In this document: positions 51,473-59,515 of the stretch, piece by piece
Numbering within the stretch: position 1 is the stretch's first letter
Layout of the letters: each line of letters begins with the position of its first letter
NCBI RefSeq assembly: GCF_000803065.1
Contig: NZ_JSXI01000018.1
Span: 248,001-312,000, forward strand
Direction: 5' to 3'
DNA from: Sphingomonas sp. ERG5
GTDB lineage: Bacteria > Pseudomonadota > Alphaproteobacteria > Sphingomonadales > Sphingomonadaceae
Length of the DNA: 64,000 nucleotides
The notes under the pieces: generated by a model
Database searches by the model: none
The model's input: the letters and a program-made list of their open reading frames with translations, nothing else
Told to the model about the DNA's origin: nothing
Position numbers and translations under genes: made by a program

Positions 51473-51930
51473 TGAGCAAGCGCCGCGCCTCGATCCCCGC
51501 TGGGCAGTTCGCCTTCAGCTTCGATCCGCCAGCTCCTGCGCGGAACGAGGCCGATTTGGCGGGCCTGGACGCGATCGTCGCGGCGACGGTCTCGCGCATG
51601 CTGGAGGGCCACAAGCGGCCCGTGGTCGCTGCGGAAATGTCGATGCTGCTGTCTACCAATGTCTCGTGGCAGATGCTGGACGGATATTCATCCGAAGCGC
51701 GTGACCAAGTGAATATCTCGGCGTCACGCCTGCTCGCCCTGGTCGCGGTCACCGATCGCTTCGACCTTCTCGACAGCCTGGTGCGCCGGATCGGCGCGTC
51801 GGTGCTGGTCGGTAATGAAATCCTCGCGGCCGAGCTTGGCCATATCGACCGGCAGATGGCGGCCCTGAAGGCGCGGCGCCGGTCGATCGAGGCTGCAACA
51901 CCCATCATCGAGAGGAACAGTCGCTCGTGA
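51472..51930 (+). CDS. hypothetical helical phage protein upstream of MuA
   Basis: This 152-residue protein lies directly before the transposase and overlaps its GTG. The sequence is helical, with ARDQVNISASRLLALVAVTDRFDLLDSLVRRIGASVL and a C-terminal coiled segment (ELGHIDRQMAALKARRRSIE). I do not recognise a family. Its fixed place before MuA suggests a role in replication or its control, but that is inference. Confidence 0.5.
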   Translation: MSKRRASIPAGQFAFSFDPPAPARNEADLAGLDAIVAATVSRMLEGHKRPVVAAEMSMLLSTNVSWQMLDGYSSEARDQVNISASRLLALVAVTDRFDLLDSLVRRIGASVLVGNEILAAELGHIDRQMAALKARRRSIEAATPIIERNSRS

Positions 51931-53909
51931 AGCATGCCGGGGGAATAAAGGACTGGTTTACCGCTTTGGAGCTGGCCGAGCTGAAATTGCCGGGGCTGCC
52001 GAAGTCAAAGCGGATGATCAATGAGGATTGGGCGCCGCGCTGGGCTTTGCAGGTGGATGCCGAGGGCATTCCGTTGGCCCGGAAGCGGGTCGCGCGCGGT
52101 GGCGGGCTGGAGTTTCATATCAGCGTGCTGCCGGCTGCCGCACGCGCCGAGCTGGCGAAGCTCGGCGTCGGCGTGGTCGCCCATGTGAGCGATCAGCCGG
52201 AGACGTCGATCGGCGCGCGGTGGAGCTGGTTTGAACAGCAGAGCGACAAGGCCAAGGCGACGGCACAGCGTCGTGCCGGCATCATCGCCCAGTACGACGC
52301 ACTGATAAATTCGGGGGTCAACGAGTCGGCAGCGGTGCCGATGGCCGCTTCGGCCGCTGGTGTCGGCGCCTCCACCCTCTGGAAGTGGCTAGGCGACATC
52401 AAGGGCGTGCCCGCGTCCGCCCGACTCCCATATCTAGCGCCGCAGTATCGCGGGGGTGGTGCCGAGACCGAGATCGCCGAGGATCTCTGGCAGCAGCTTA
52501 TCTCAGACTATCTGCGACCCGAAAAGCCAACCTTTTCCAGCTGCTATTATCGCGTGCTCAAGCGATATGCCGAGCCGCGCGGCCTTTCCATGCCGCAGGA
52601 GCGGACGCTCAGGCGCAAGCTGGAGCGCGATGTCGATCCGCGCGTGGTGATCCTGCGCCGCGAGGGCGTGGAAGCGCTGCGCAAAACGCTACCGCCGCAG
52701 GAGCGTACTGTCGCGGGTCTTCATGCCATGGAGATCGTCAATATCGACGGCCACAAATGGGACGTGTTCGTTAACTGGGGTAAGGGTCCGGACGGTAAAG
52801 ACATCATCGACCGGCCGGTGTCGATCGGCATTCAAGACATCTACAGCCGCAAAATCCTCGCCTGGTCGACTGGCAAGACAGAAAGTGCGGTCGAAACCAG
52901 GCTAGCTTTCGCGCACTTGTTCGAGCGCTACGGCATTCCGGGCCGGTGCCTGATGGACAACGGCCGAGCGTTCGCCAGCAAGTGGATCAGCGGCGGCGCC
53001 AAGTCGCGGTTCCGGTTCAAGATCCGCGAGGAAGAGCCACTCGGCATCCTCACCGCGCTCGGTATCGAGATCACCTGGGCGAAGCCGTATCGCGGTTCGT
53101 CCAAGCCGATCGAGCGCGCCTGGCGTGATTTCTGCGACACGATCGCCAAAGACCCGGAATTCGCGGGCGCCTATACCGGCAACAAGCCCGATGCGAAGCC
53201 GGAGAATTACCGCAGCACCGCCGTGCCGCTCGATCGCTTCCTCGAAGTGGTCGAGGCCGGCATCGCCGCCCACAACGCGCAGCCCGGTCGGCGTACCGAG
53301 ATGGGTCGCGGGATGCACAGCCTGGATGAGGTGTTCGCCGAATCGTATGCGGCCGCGCCGATCGGCAAGGCAACGCCCGAACAATTGCGCTTGGCGCTGC
53401 TCGCAGCTGACGACGTCATGGCCGACCGAAAGAGCGGCGCGCTCAAACTCCACCACAACCGTTACTGGCACGAGGATCTCGTATTCGTCGCAGGCGAAAA
53501 GGTCACCGTGCGGTTCGACCCGGACGATCTCCATGCGCCGCTTCATGTCTATCGACGCGACGGTTCGTACCTTTGCAGTGCGCCCGTGATCGAGGCGGTC
53601 GGCTTCATGGATGTCGATGCCGCGAAACGTCGCGCGCGCCAGGAAGCCGATCACAAACGGGCCGTTAAGCGGCTGGCCGAGGCCAGCCAGGTGCTGCACG
53701 CATCCGATGTTGCCGCCGCTTATGCGCGCATCGACGCGGCCGAGGTACCAGCCCCAGGCGTCACGCGCCTTGTGCGGCATCGAGGCCAGACAGCTGCCCA
53801 GCTCAAAACAGTCTCTCAGACGGCCCCAAGGCGGGCTTCAGACGCCTCTCAGGCGGCGCTGATGGATCGGCTCGGCGCCGGCCTCGGGAAACTGCGCGCA
53901 GTCAAATAA
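51927..53909 (+). CDS. Mu-type DDE transposase (MuA)
   Basis: This protein integrates and replicates the phage by transposition. The 660-residue protein has an N-terminal DNA-binding region, an RNase H-like core with catalytic Asp274 (VNIDGHKWD), Asp344 (LMDNGRAF) and Glu396 (KPIERAWRD), then a Mu transposase C-terminal beta domain (DRKSGALKLHHNRYWHEDLVF) and a MuB/ClpX-interacting tail. MuA itself has D269, D336 and E392, so the spacing agrees. The start is GTG 51927. The DNA encoding the tail holds CTCTCAG repeats also found elsewhere in the phage. Confidence 0.95.
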   Translation: MKHAGGIKDWFTALELAELKLPGLPKSKRMINEDWAPRWALQVDAEGIPLARKRVARGGGLEFHISVLPAAARAELAKLGVGVVAHVSDQPETSIGARWSWFEQQSDKAKATAQRRAGIIAQYDALINSGVNESAAVPMAASAAGVGASTLWKWLGDIKGVPASARLPYLAPQYRGGGAETEIAEDLWQQLISDYLRPEKPTFSSCYYRVLKRYAEPRGLSMPQERTLRRKLERDVDPRVVILRREGVEALRKTLPPQERTVAGLHAMEIVNIDGHKWDVFVNWGKGPDGKDIIDRPVSIGIQDIYSRKILAWSTGKTESAVETRLAFAHLFERYGIPGRCLMDNGRAFASKWISGGAKSRFRFKIREEEPLGILTALGIEITWAKPYRGSSKPIERAWRDFCDTIAKDPEFAGAYTGNKPDAKPENYRSTAVPLDRFLEVVEAGIAAHNAQPGRRTEMGRGMHSLDEVFAESYAAAPIGKATPEQLRLALLAADDVMADRKSGALKLHHNRYWHEDLVFVAGEKVTVRFDPDDLHAPLHVYRRDGSYLCSAPVIEAVGFMDVDAAKRRARQEADHKRAVKRLAEASQVLHASDVAAAYARIDAAEVPAPGVTRLVRHRGQTAAQLKTVSQTAPRRASDASQAALMDRLGAGLGKLRAVK

Positions 53910-53924
53910 CCCCAAAGGAGAAAA

Positions 53925-54899
53925 GTGGTGAACGACCCTACCGAAGTCCCCGTCAACGTCGATGACATGATCCACTGGATCAACGACTTCAAGGCACGGA
54001 CTGGCAAGAGCTGGAACCAGATCGCCCGGCTCAGCAATATCCCTTTCAGCACCATCTCGATGTTCGGGACCGAAAAATACCAAGGCGATTACCAGAATAT
54101 CGCCCGCAAGGTGTTCGCCTTCAAGCAGAAGGTCGACAGCCAGGAACAGCGTACCAATACGATCCTGGCCAAGCCCGACTATGTCGAAATACCGACCTCG
54201 CGCCGCCTCACGATCCTGCTCGAAATGGCGCTTATGGGCCGCGTCGTTGTCGCGGCCATGGGATCGGGTACGAGCAAGACAATGGCAGCCGAGCACTTCC
54301 AGAAGTGCATGGGCGAGACTGTGTATCTGGTCACGCTTCGGGAATCGACCGGAGACCTGATGTGGATGATCCGATCGGTCATGCGCCAGCTCCGGCTCCG
54401 GCCGAACGGGAACAGCAAGGCGCAGTTATCGGAGCAGATCATCGATCATGTTCGCGGCTCGAAGAGCCTGATCATCTTCGACGAAGCCAACTTCCTCACC
54501 TTGCGCTCGATCGAGGAAATTCGCGCCTGGCACGATGCGACCGGCGTCGGCATCGCGCTGCTCGGCAACGAGGAGCTTGAAAAACGCCTGCGCGGCGGTC
54601 GGATGAGCCACCAATATGCGCGCATCGTTCGTCGCATCCGTAAACTCTACGTCCAGGATCTACTGGCCGAGGAAGACATCACGCCCTTTCTCGACGCTGC
54701 GGGCATCGACGATCCCAAGTCGCGGCGTCTGCTGATTGAGGTCGGAACGGCGGCTGGGCATGGCGGCCTGGGCGAGGTGCAGCAGATTCTGGAAGACGCG
54801 CACATGCTCGCGATCGGCGAGGATAAGGCACTTGAATACGAGCATGTCCACGCGTCGAGCGGGTCGCGGGTGACTCAGATCCTGCGGAGGGCGGCATGA
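53925..54899 (+). CDS. MuB-like target-selecting AAA+ ATPase
   Basis: MuB coats target DNA, directs MuA to it and protects the phage from self-insertion. The 324-residue protein has an N-terminal HTH (about 20-65, SWNQIARLSNIPFSTISMF), an AAA+ domain with Walker B LIIFDEANF and a C-terminal helical domain. The Walker A is AMGSGTSKTMAA, in which a serine replaces the usual glycine before the lysine. AAAGGAG lies before GTG 53925. It directly follows MuA, as in Mu. Confidence 0.92.
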   Translation: MVNDPTEVPVNVDDMIHWINDFKARTGKSWNQIARLSNIPFSTISMFGTEKYQGDYQNIARKVFAFKQKVDSQEQRTNTILAKPDYVEIPTSRRLTILLEMALMGRVVVAAMGSGTSKTMAAEHFQKCMGETVYLVTLRESTGDLMWMIRSVMRQLRLRPNGNSKAQLSEQIIDHVRGSKSLIIFDEANFLTLRSIEEIRAWHDATGVGIALLGNEELEKRLRGGRMSHQYARIVRRIRKLYVQDLLAEEDITPFLDAAGIDDPKSRRLLIEVGTAAGHGGLGEVQQILEDAHMLAIGEDKALEYEHVHASSGSRVTQILRRAA

Positions 54900-55222
54900 G
54901 CGGCGGGGTGAGCGCCGCCTTCGTCGCGGGTCTGGACTTCATCGTGGCGGTCTATGGCGCAGACTGCCCCCTCCCTCTGCGCGGCCTGGTCACGGCCGAG
55001 GCAGGCGACTGGAAGTTGACGATCAACGCCTCCGACGAGGCGAAATCGATCGACGGCCGACGCGATCCGCTGGAACCCTTCACCATCATTGCTGAGAACA
55101 CGCGCTATTTCGCGTTTGGCGTCATCTGCCCGGGCGGTGGCCTGATCGGGGGGATGAGCGAAGCCGAATTCATCGAGCAAATCGAGCAGCAAACAAAACA
55201 AGCAAAGGAAGCGGCAGCATGA
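54896..55222 (+). CDS. hypothetical phage protein
   Basis: This 108-residue protein has mixed alpha/beta character and an acidic C-terminal helix (SEAEFIEQIEQQTKQAKEAAA). No family is recognised. It overlaps MuB by four bases (ATGA) and the small membrane peptide by four. The position after MuB matches early phage genes of unknown function. Confidence 0.5.
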   Translation: MSGGVSAAFVAGLDFIVAVYGADCPLPLRGLVTAEAGDWKLTINASDEAKSIDGRRDPLEPFTIIAENTRYFAFGVICPGGGLIGGMSEAEFIEQIEQQTKQAKEAAA

Positions 55223-55350
55223 TGACCGCTTTACGCTGGATCGCCGCGATAGCGGCGCAAGACCCGGTACTGGCCATCCTTACGGGCTTCATGGTCTGTG
55301 CGGGCGGTGGCGTCGCCCTGGGCAATTTCTTGCTGCTGGTGCTGCCATGA
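55219..55350 (+). CDS. small single-pass membrane peptide
   Basis: This 43-residue frame has an ATG overlapping the previous stop and a stop overlapping the next ATG. One or two hydrophobic segments (VLAILTGFMVCAGGGVALGNFLLLVL) suggest insertion in the membrane. The function is unknown. Confidence 0.5.
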   Translation: MMTALRWIAAIAAQDPVLAILTGFMVCAGGGVALGNFLLLVLP

Positions 55351-55802
55351 TCAGCCAGCGCGCGCACCCGGCGTTAGCGCAACGGATCACGGCGGCGACG
55401 ACGCGCGAGCCAGTCGCGGTGAATTTGGTCGTGCCCGTGTCCAAGCCTGTTGCGGCTTCGCGGCCTTTGCCGCCCTACGACCGGGCGAGACAGCCTTCGT
55501 CGCCTTTCGATCCGTCAATGATCGTCGATTGGGCGGCATATGAGATGGGCCTACCCCGCGCGGATATTCTCGGCCCTTCGCGTGAGGCTCGATATTTCCG
55601 TGCCCGTGCCGCCATCGCCTGGGTCGTGCGTCACGCCCTCGGCTTTTCAATGCCTCGCATCGCAGCGGTGCTCGGCCGACCCAATCATACGACCACGCTC
55701 AATCAATTGCGGCGAGCAGCGGTGATGCGCGACCGCGATCCGGCATTTCTCATGCTGACAGACAAGCTGATCGAACGAGTCCGGCAGGAGCAAGGCCAAT
55801 GA
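55347..55802 (+). CDS. DnaA domain IV-like DNA-binding phage protein
   Basis: This 151-residue protein has a C-terminal half (about 60-145) resembling the DNA-binding domain of DnaA: REARYFRARAAIAWVVRHALGFSMPRIAAVLGRPNHTTTLNQLRR, in which GRPNHTTT corresponds to the G-R-D-H-T-T signature. No AAA+ domain is present. It may bind DnaA-box-like DNA or compete with host DnaA; that role is inference. It sits between the small membrane peptide and gemA. Confidence 0.75.
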   Translation: MISQRAHPALAQRITAATTREPVAVNLVVPVSKPVAASRPLPPYDRARQPSSPFDPSMIVDWAAYEMGLPRADILGPSREARYFRARAAIAWVVRHALGFSMPRIAAVLGRPNHTTTLNQLRRAAVMRDRDPAFLMLTDKLIERVRQEQGQ

Positions 55803-56482
55803 CCGCCGCCGCCCGTCCCGCCCAGTTCGACCAGGCCGCGCGGTGGCGTCGGTCGATGATCGCGAAAGTGCATATCGCCAAAAGCGCCCTTGGCCTTGAC
55901 GATGATCTGTATCTCGGCATCCTGCTCGATGTCGCCGGACGTCGCAGCTCTGCCGACTGCACCGCGGATGAGTTGATCAAGCTGATCAAGCATTTCGAGA
56001 GCCGTGGCTTCACCGCCAAGGCGAAGAGCGGCGCGCCCAGGCCGGCAGACAAACCCTTCGCCATGAAGGCCCGCGCGATGTGGATCTCGCTCCACCACCT
56101 TGGCGCGATCGACAACCCTTCGGACAAAGCGCTGGAGGCCTTCGCCAGCCGCCAGTTGAAGGTGGCGAAAATGCAGTGGGCAGATGAGGCGCTGTCCTAT
56201 CGCCTGATCGAGGGCCTGAAGAAAATGGCCGAGCGTGCCGGCTGGTCGCAAGACCTGAAGGGCGTTTCGCCCAATGCCAAGATTATCGTGCTGAAGCGCC
56301 GCCTGGTCGAGGCGATCGTCGCCAGGCTGAAGGCCGAAGAGCTGATCCCCGCCGATTGGGATCTCAGGCAGACGGTGCAGGTGCTGGGGGGCACGAAGGT
56401 GGAGCTGATGGTCGCCACCGCGATCGAACTGGACGTGATTGCGGGCGCGCTCGGCCGCAAGCTTCGTGGCGAGGTGATGTGA
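55799..56482 (+). CDS. GemA/gp16-family phage regulatory protein
   Basis: This homologue of Mu gp16 (GemA) has 227 residues. The family region is about 15-130: MIAKVHIAKSALGLDDDLYLGILLDVAGRRSSADCTADELIKLIKHFESRGF, then helix-rich sequence to the end. GemA in Mu alters host gene expression and DNA supercoiling. It overlaps the preceding gene by four bases and the next one by one base. Confidence 0.85.
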   Translation: MTAAARPAQFDQAARWRRSMIAKVHIAKSALGLDDDLYLGILLDVAGRRSSADCTADELIKLIKHFESRGFTAKAKSGAPRPADKPFAMKARAMWISLHHLGAIDNPSDKALEAFASRQLKVAKMQWADEALSYRLIEGLKKMAERAGWSQDLKGVSPNAKIIVLKRRLVEAIVARLKAEELIPADWDLRQTVQVLGGTKVELMVATAIELDVIAGALGRKLRGEVM

Positions 56483-56709
56483 TGCCCCGTCGCCAGCTTT
56501 CCCCCGCCGATCGCGAGCACCTGGCGCTGCCGATCCTCGGTCGCCGACCGCAGCGCCGCCCGGCCGATCTCGCCGATATTGCCTGCGCCATCGGCGCGCT
56601 GCTGATTGCCGTCGTGCTGGCGGTGGTCGCGGTGGGTTCGGACCCAGCGATCATCAACAACCCCGACGCTCCCGCCGTGCGCGAGCTGAACCAGCTGGAG
56701 CGTCCATGA
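56482..56709 (+). CDS. small membrane phage protein
   Basis: This 75-residue protein has a basic N-terminus (RRQLSPADREHLALPILGRRPQRRP), one membrane helix (IACAIGALLIAVVLAVVAVG) and a short acidic tail. The overlaps with gemA and the next gene support translation. No family is recognised. Confidence 0.5.
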   Translation: MPRRQLSPADREHLALPILGRRPQRRPADLADIACAIGALLIAVVLAVVAVGSDPAIINNPDAPAVRELNQLERP

Positions 56710-56963
56710 GCATCCACATCACCGATCACGCATTGCTGCTCTACCTTGAGCTGATCGAGGGGATCGAGATCGAGCGCATGCGCGGCGAACTCGAAGAGCG
56801 GTTCAACCGCCTTCAGGTTGCCGCGCATGCGATGGGCGGCGGCGATTACACCATCCGCCACAAAGGCCACCAGCTCATTGTCCGTGCCGGCAAAGTGACC
56901 ACCGTGCTGCCACCGCTCGGCGGGCCTGCCCGCTTCGATGCGCTAAAGCCGCAGAACGGCTAA
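56706..56963 (+). CDS. small hypothetical phage protein
   Basis: This 85-residue protein begins ITDHALLLYLELIEGIEIERMRGEL, followed by a beta-hairpin-like TIRHKGHQLIVRAGKVTTVLP. The opening pattern recurs in small phage proteins that I cannot name. It overlaps the start of the Mor-family gene by one base. Confidence 0.5.
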   Translation: MSIHITDHALLLYLELIEGIEIERMRGELEERFNRLQVAAHAMGGGDYTIRHKGHQLIVRAGKVTTVLPPLGGPARFDALKPQNG

Positions 56964-57337
56964 TGATGCTGCCTGCGATCCTTGCTGACATCGCCGACGT
57001 GGCGGGCGAGGATGCCGCGCTGGCGATTGCTGCCGCGCGCGGCGGCACGCAGGTTTATTTCCCGCCCGTGCCGAGTGACGATCACTGGTTGAGCAAGCTG
57101 ATCGGCCACGAAGCGGCGCTGGCGGTATGTGATCGGCTGACCTGCGGCGTCGGCCCGTTGCGCGCTGACGTGCCCCTTGGACCGGCAGGCCGGGCGGCGA
57201 AAGCCCGTGAGATGGTCGATACCATGTTGCGCGAAGGCCGGTCGGAGCGTGACATCGCGCTGGCCACTGGATACACAACGCGCGGCGTTCGGATGCGCCG
57301 CGCTGGACTCGACGACAGGCAACTGACCCTGTTCTGA
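56963..57337 (+). CDS. Mor-family transcriptional activator
   Basis: Mor in Mu activates the middle promoter that drives the late activator C. The 124-residue protein has the N-terminal dimerisation domain (ILADIADVAGEDAALAIAAARGGTQVYFPP) and a C-terminal HTH (AREMVDTMLREGRSERDIALATGYTTRGVRMRRAG). Only one Mor/C-type gene is visible, so it probably fires the lysis and head genes directly. ATGs at 56963 and 56966 are both possible. Confidence 0.85.
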   Translation: MMLPAILADIADVAGEDAALAIAAARGGTQVYFPPVPSDDHWLSKLIGHEAALAVCDRLTCGVGPLRADVPLGPAGRAAKAREMVDTMLREGRSERDIALATGYTTRGVRMRRAGLDDRQLTLF

Positions 57338-57343
57338 GCCCCG

Positions 57344-57363
57344 CCCCGGAACGCGTTCCGGGG
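57344..57363 (+). terminator. perfect 20-base palindrome after the Mor gene
   Basis: CCCCGGAACGCGTTCCGGGG is a perfect dyad six bases after the Mor stop, with a modestly T-rich stretch (CATTCCTTTCC) after it. It probably ends the early transcript. Confidence 0.6.
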
Positions 57364-57459
57364 AGCATTCCTTTCCTGACAAGGCCAAAACCCCGTCTCG
57401 GGCGGGGCGGATCGTTTGGGGTTCGTACCTCGCCCGCCGAGATTCTGGCGGGATTTAGC
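57364..57459 (+). promoter_or_regulatory. candidate Mor-dependent promoter region before lysis genes
   Basis: This gap of about 100 bases is the only sizeable break in the rightward operon before 62.7 kb. It holds AACCCC/GGGGTT arms and CCCCG/CGGGG arms around 57388-57422. The position fits a promoter for lysis and head genes. No firm -10 can be named. Confidence 0.4.
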
Positions 57460-58077
57460 ATGAACGAAATCGATGCAAAGCGACTTCAGGCACGTCTGAA
57501 GGTGGCCCAGGACGGCGCGATCGGCCGCGCGACATTGGCTGCGCTGTTCGCCAATGCCGGCGCCGGGTCAAACGCCGATGAGTTGGCGCTTGCCGCCAAT
57601 GTGCATTTCCGCACCTATGGTATCCTCGATACGCCACTGCGGCTCGCGCACTTCATTGCCCAGGTCGCGCATGAAAGCGGCGGGCTCCGCAATGCCCGCG
57701 AAATATGGGGACCGACCGAAGCCCAGCTCGGCTATGAGGGTGCGTCGCGACTGGGCAATGACCAGCGCGGTGACGGCTTGCGCTACCTGGGGCGTGGACC
57801 TGGCGGACTGACCGGTCGCGCCAATTATCGGTTCTACGGCCAACTGCTGGGCATTGATTTCGAGCGCCGTCCCGAACTGGTCGAGGCGTGGTCGATCGGA
57901 CTGCTTGCCTTCTGCGCCTATTGGGACCGCTACAAGCTCAACACTTACGCCGATGCCGACAACCTGCTTGCGGTTTCGAACGGCATCAATCGCGGTAACC
58001 CGGGCTCGATCGCGCCGCCGAACGGATGGGCCGACCGGCAGGCCCGCTTCGCGCGAGCGAAGGCGGTGATCCTGTGA
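57460..58077 (+). CDS. GH19-family endolysin
   Basis: This is a phage lysozyme-like enzyme of the glycoside hydrolase 19 (chitinase-like) family that degrades peptidoglycan during lysis. The 205-residue protein has the catalytic region LAHFIAQVAHESGG (Glu in HESGG) and LGRGPGGLTGRANYRFYGQLLG. It has no signal peptide, so it needs a holin. It is the first gene of the lysis cassette, and its stop overlaps the start of a small membrane protein. Confidence 0.88.
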   Translation: MNEIDAKRLQARLKVAQDGAIGRATLAALFANAGAGSNADELALAANVHFRTYGILDTPLRLAHFIAQVAHESGGLRNAREIWGPTEAQLGYEGASRLGNDQRGDGLRYLGRGPGGLTGRANYRFYGQLLGIDFERRPELVEAWSIGLLAFCAYWDRYKLNTYADADNLLAVSNGINRGNPGSIAPPNGWADRQARFARAKAVIL

Positions 58078-58166
58078 GCATCACCCTTCTCTGTGTCGCT
58101 GCCGCTGCGATCGGTTTCCCATTGGGCCTTTTCCTCGCGGCCCGCTTTGATCGGAGGGGCGGATGA
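58074..58166 (+). CDS. very small membrane peptide of the lysis cassette
   Basis: This 30-residue frame has a GTG start overlapping the endolysin stop and a stop overlapping the next ATG. It is mostly one hydrophobic helix (ITLLCVAAAAIGFPLGLFLAA) with a basic end (RFDRRGG). It could be a holin-like accessory. Confidence 0.5.
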   Translation: MSITLLCVAAAAIGFPLGLFLAARFDRRGG

Positions 58167-58414
58167 TTAAGCTGCTCAAAGACCTGCTGTACGGCGGCCG
58201 CAATGAGTATCTGGACATCGTCCGTTTGCTCGCGCTGCTTGGCGGGCTGACCTTCCTCGCGCTGGAAGTCTGCGAGTTCGCCGGCCTCGGCAAGTTCGAC
58301 GAAGGCGCCTTCGGCGCGTCCTGGGCGGCGGTCATGGCTGCGACGGTCGGCGCGATCTACGCACGCAATCGCAGCGACAGCCAGCATCGCCAGGATGGGG
58401 AGCCTGGCCAGTGA
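58163..58414 (+). CDS. putative holin
   Basis: This 83-residue protein has two hydrophobic segments (VRLLALLGGLTFLALEVCEFAGL, and a second around SWAAVMAATVGAIYAR) and a polar charged tail (RNRSDSQHRQD). Size, helices and position between endolysin and spanins fit a holin. No specific family is recognised. Confidence 0.6.
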   Translation: MIKLLKDLLYGGRNEYLDIVRLLALLGGLTFLALEVCEFAGLGKFDEGAFGASWAAVMAATVGAIYARNRSDSQHRQDGEPGQ

Positions 58415-58755
58415 TCGCCGCGCTCGCCGACCAGCTCATCGCCTGGAGCGTACCCGACAAGATCGCGCGGCCGGTCGTCTGGGCGATCCTGCTGCTCGGC
58501 TCCGGTCTGCTGCTTTGGGGCACCTGGTTGCTTTGGCTGGGCAAGCACGATGCCGGCATCGTCGCGGCCGACCGCAACGCCGCCACCGTCCAGGTCCTGG
58601 GCAACGTCATTGCCGCCGAGCGCGGCGCCGGAGCCGCCAAGGATGCGCGGGACCGCGCTTTCCAGAACGAACAATCCAACCTTCAGGAGAAAGCTGATGC
58701 GGCTGCTGGGAATGGCGCTAGCCCTCTCGACGCTCTGTTTAACGAGCTGCGCTGA
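58411..58755 (+). CDS. Rz-like inner-membrane spanin subunit
   Basis: This 114-residue protein has one N-terminal membrane helix (VVWAILLLGSGLLLWGTWLLWLG) and a long periplasmic helix (AERGAGAAKDARDRAFQNEQSNLQEKADAA). This is the shape of an inner-membrane spanin that joins an outer-membrane lipoprotein to breach the envelope. The start is GTG 58411. The Rz1-like gene starts inside its last 60 bases in another frame, as in lambda-type pairs. Confidence 0.7.
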   Translation: MIAALADQLIAWSVPDKIARPVVWAILLLGSGLLLWGTWLLWLGKHDAGIVAADRNAATVQVLGNVIAAERGAGAAKDARDRAFQNEQSNLQEKADAAAGNGASPLDALFNELR

Positions 58756-59035
58756 TCGCGCCCAGGTCCGCGCGATTCCGGTCGCGCCTGACCATGCTCG
58801 GCTGGATGCGTGCCCCGCTTCGTTCCCGGCCGCGCCGATCCTCATGCCGCTCGCGCCGTTCACGCTGCCGGATGGGCGCGTCGTGATGCTGCTCGATACG
58901 GTGATCACGCGTGAAACTGCGACCGCCCATTATATCGTGGCGGCGCGCGGCGCGTGGCACGAATGCCGCTCGGCGGTGACCTATGTCGAGGACTGGAGCG
59001 CCCGGCTCCGCGCCGACACGCCGGGGGCCAAGTGA
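58697..59035 (+). CDS. Rz1-like outer-membrane spanin lipoprotein
   Basis: This 112-residue protein has lipobox STLCLTSCADR (Cys at about residue 18). It is longer than a classic Rz1 and proline content is only moderate. It contains two further cysteines (DACPASF, HECRSAV). The gene overlaps the Rz-like frame by 59 bases in a different reading frame. Together they should span the periplasm at lysis. Confidence 0.7.
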   Translation: MRLLGMALALSTLCLTSCADRAQVRAIPVAPDHARLDACPASFPAAPILMPLAPFTLPDGRVVMLLDTVITRETATAHYIVAARGAWHECRSAVTYVEDWSARLRADTPGAK

Positions 59036-59310
59036 TGCTGTGGTGGCTTGCCCAGGCGCTACTTGGCGCGATCGGTATCCTGTGGCTCGCCGGGTCGCTG
59101 ATCGCCACGGCAATGCGGCCGTGGCGGCATTTCGACCGGGACGATCGCTGGATCGCCTGGGCGCTGGTGATCGGGTGGCCGCTGATCGCAGTCGCCATGG
59201 CGATCGAGCTGGCGATCGAGTTCCGTCTCGATCGGCGCGACATGCGAAGCGCCCTTCGTGAGGCGCGCAGCTTGAGACGGCGTTCGCTGGAGGGCCGCGA
59301 TGCAGTCTGA
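59035..59310 (+). CDS. two-helix membrane phage protein
   Basis: This 91-residue protein has two hydrophobic helices (WLAQALLGAIGILWLAGSLIATAM and WIAWALVIGWPLIAVAMAIELAI) and a basic C-terminus (RRDMRSALREARSLRRRSLEG). It could be a second holin or antiholin. No family is recognised. It overlaps the Rz1-like gene by one base. Confidence 0.5.
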   Translation: MLWWLAQALLGAIGILWLAGSLIATAMRPWRHFDRDDRWIAWALVIGWPLIAVAMAIELAIEFRLDRRDMRSALREARSLRRRSLEGRDAV

Positions 59311-59515
59311 AGAGCGTTCGATCGAATCTTCCGAACAGGTCGGCGCCGCCATGCGCGATTCGCTGATCGCCGGCATCCGCGCCGGCCTGGCCGCGCACGG
59401 GCGCGGTGAGTGCCTTTCGTGCGGGGAAGAGATCGAGGCCGCGCGGCGCGCGGCGTTGCCATCGGCGGTTCGGTGCGTCCGCTGCCAGGATCTGTTTGAG
59501 CGTAGGGGGAAATAG
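59300..59515 (+). CDS. TraR/DksA-type zinc-finger phage protein
   Basis: This 71-residue protein ends in a four-cysteine zinc finger, CLSCGEEIEAARRAALPSAVRCVRCQDLFE, typical of TraR/DksA proteins encoded in Mu-like phages at this position. TraR binds the RNA polymerase secondary channel and mimics DksA plus ppGpp; whether this protein does so is inference. It overlaps its neighbours on both sides. Confidence 0.8.
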   Translation: MQSEERSIESSEQVGAAMRDSLIAGIRAGLAAHGRGECLSCGEEIEAARRAALPSAVRCVRCQDLFERRGK

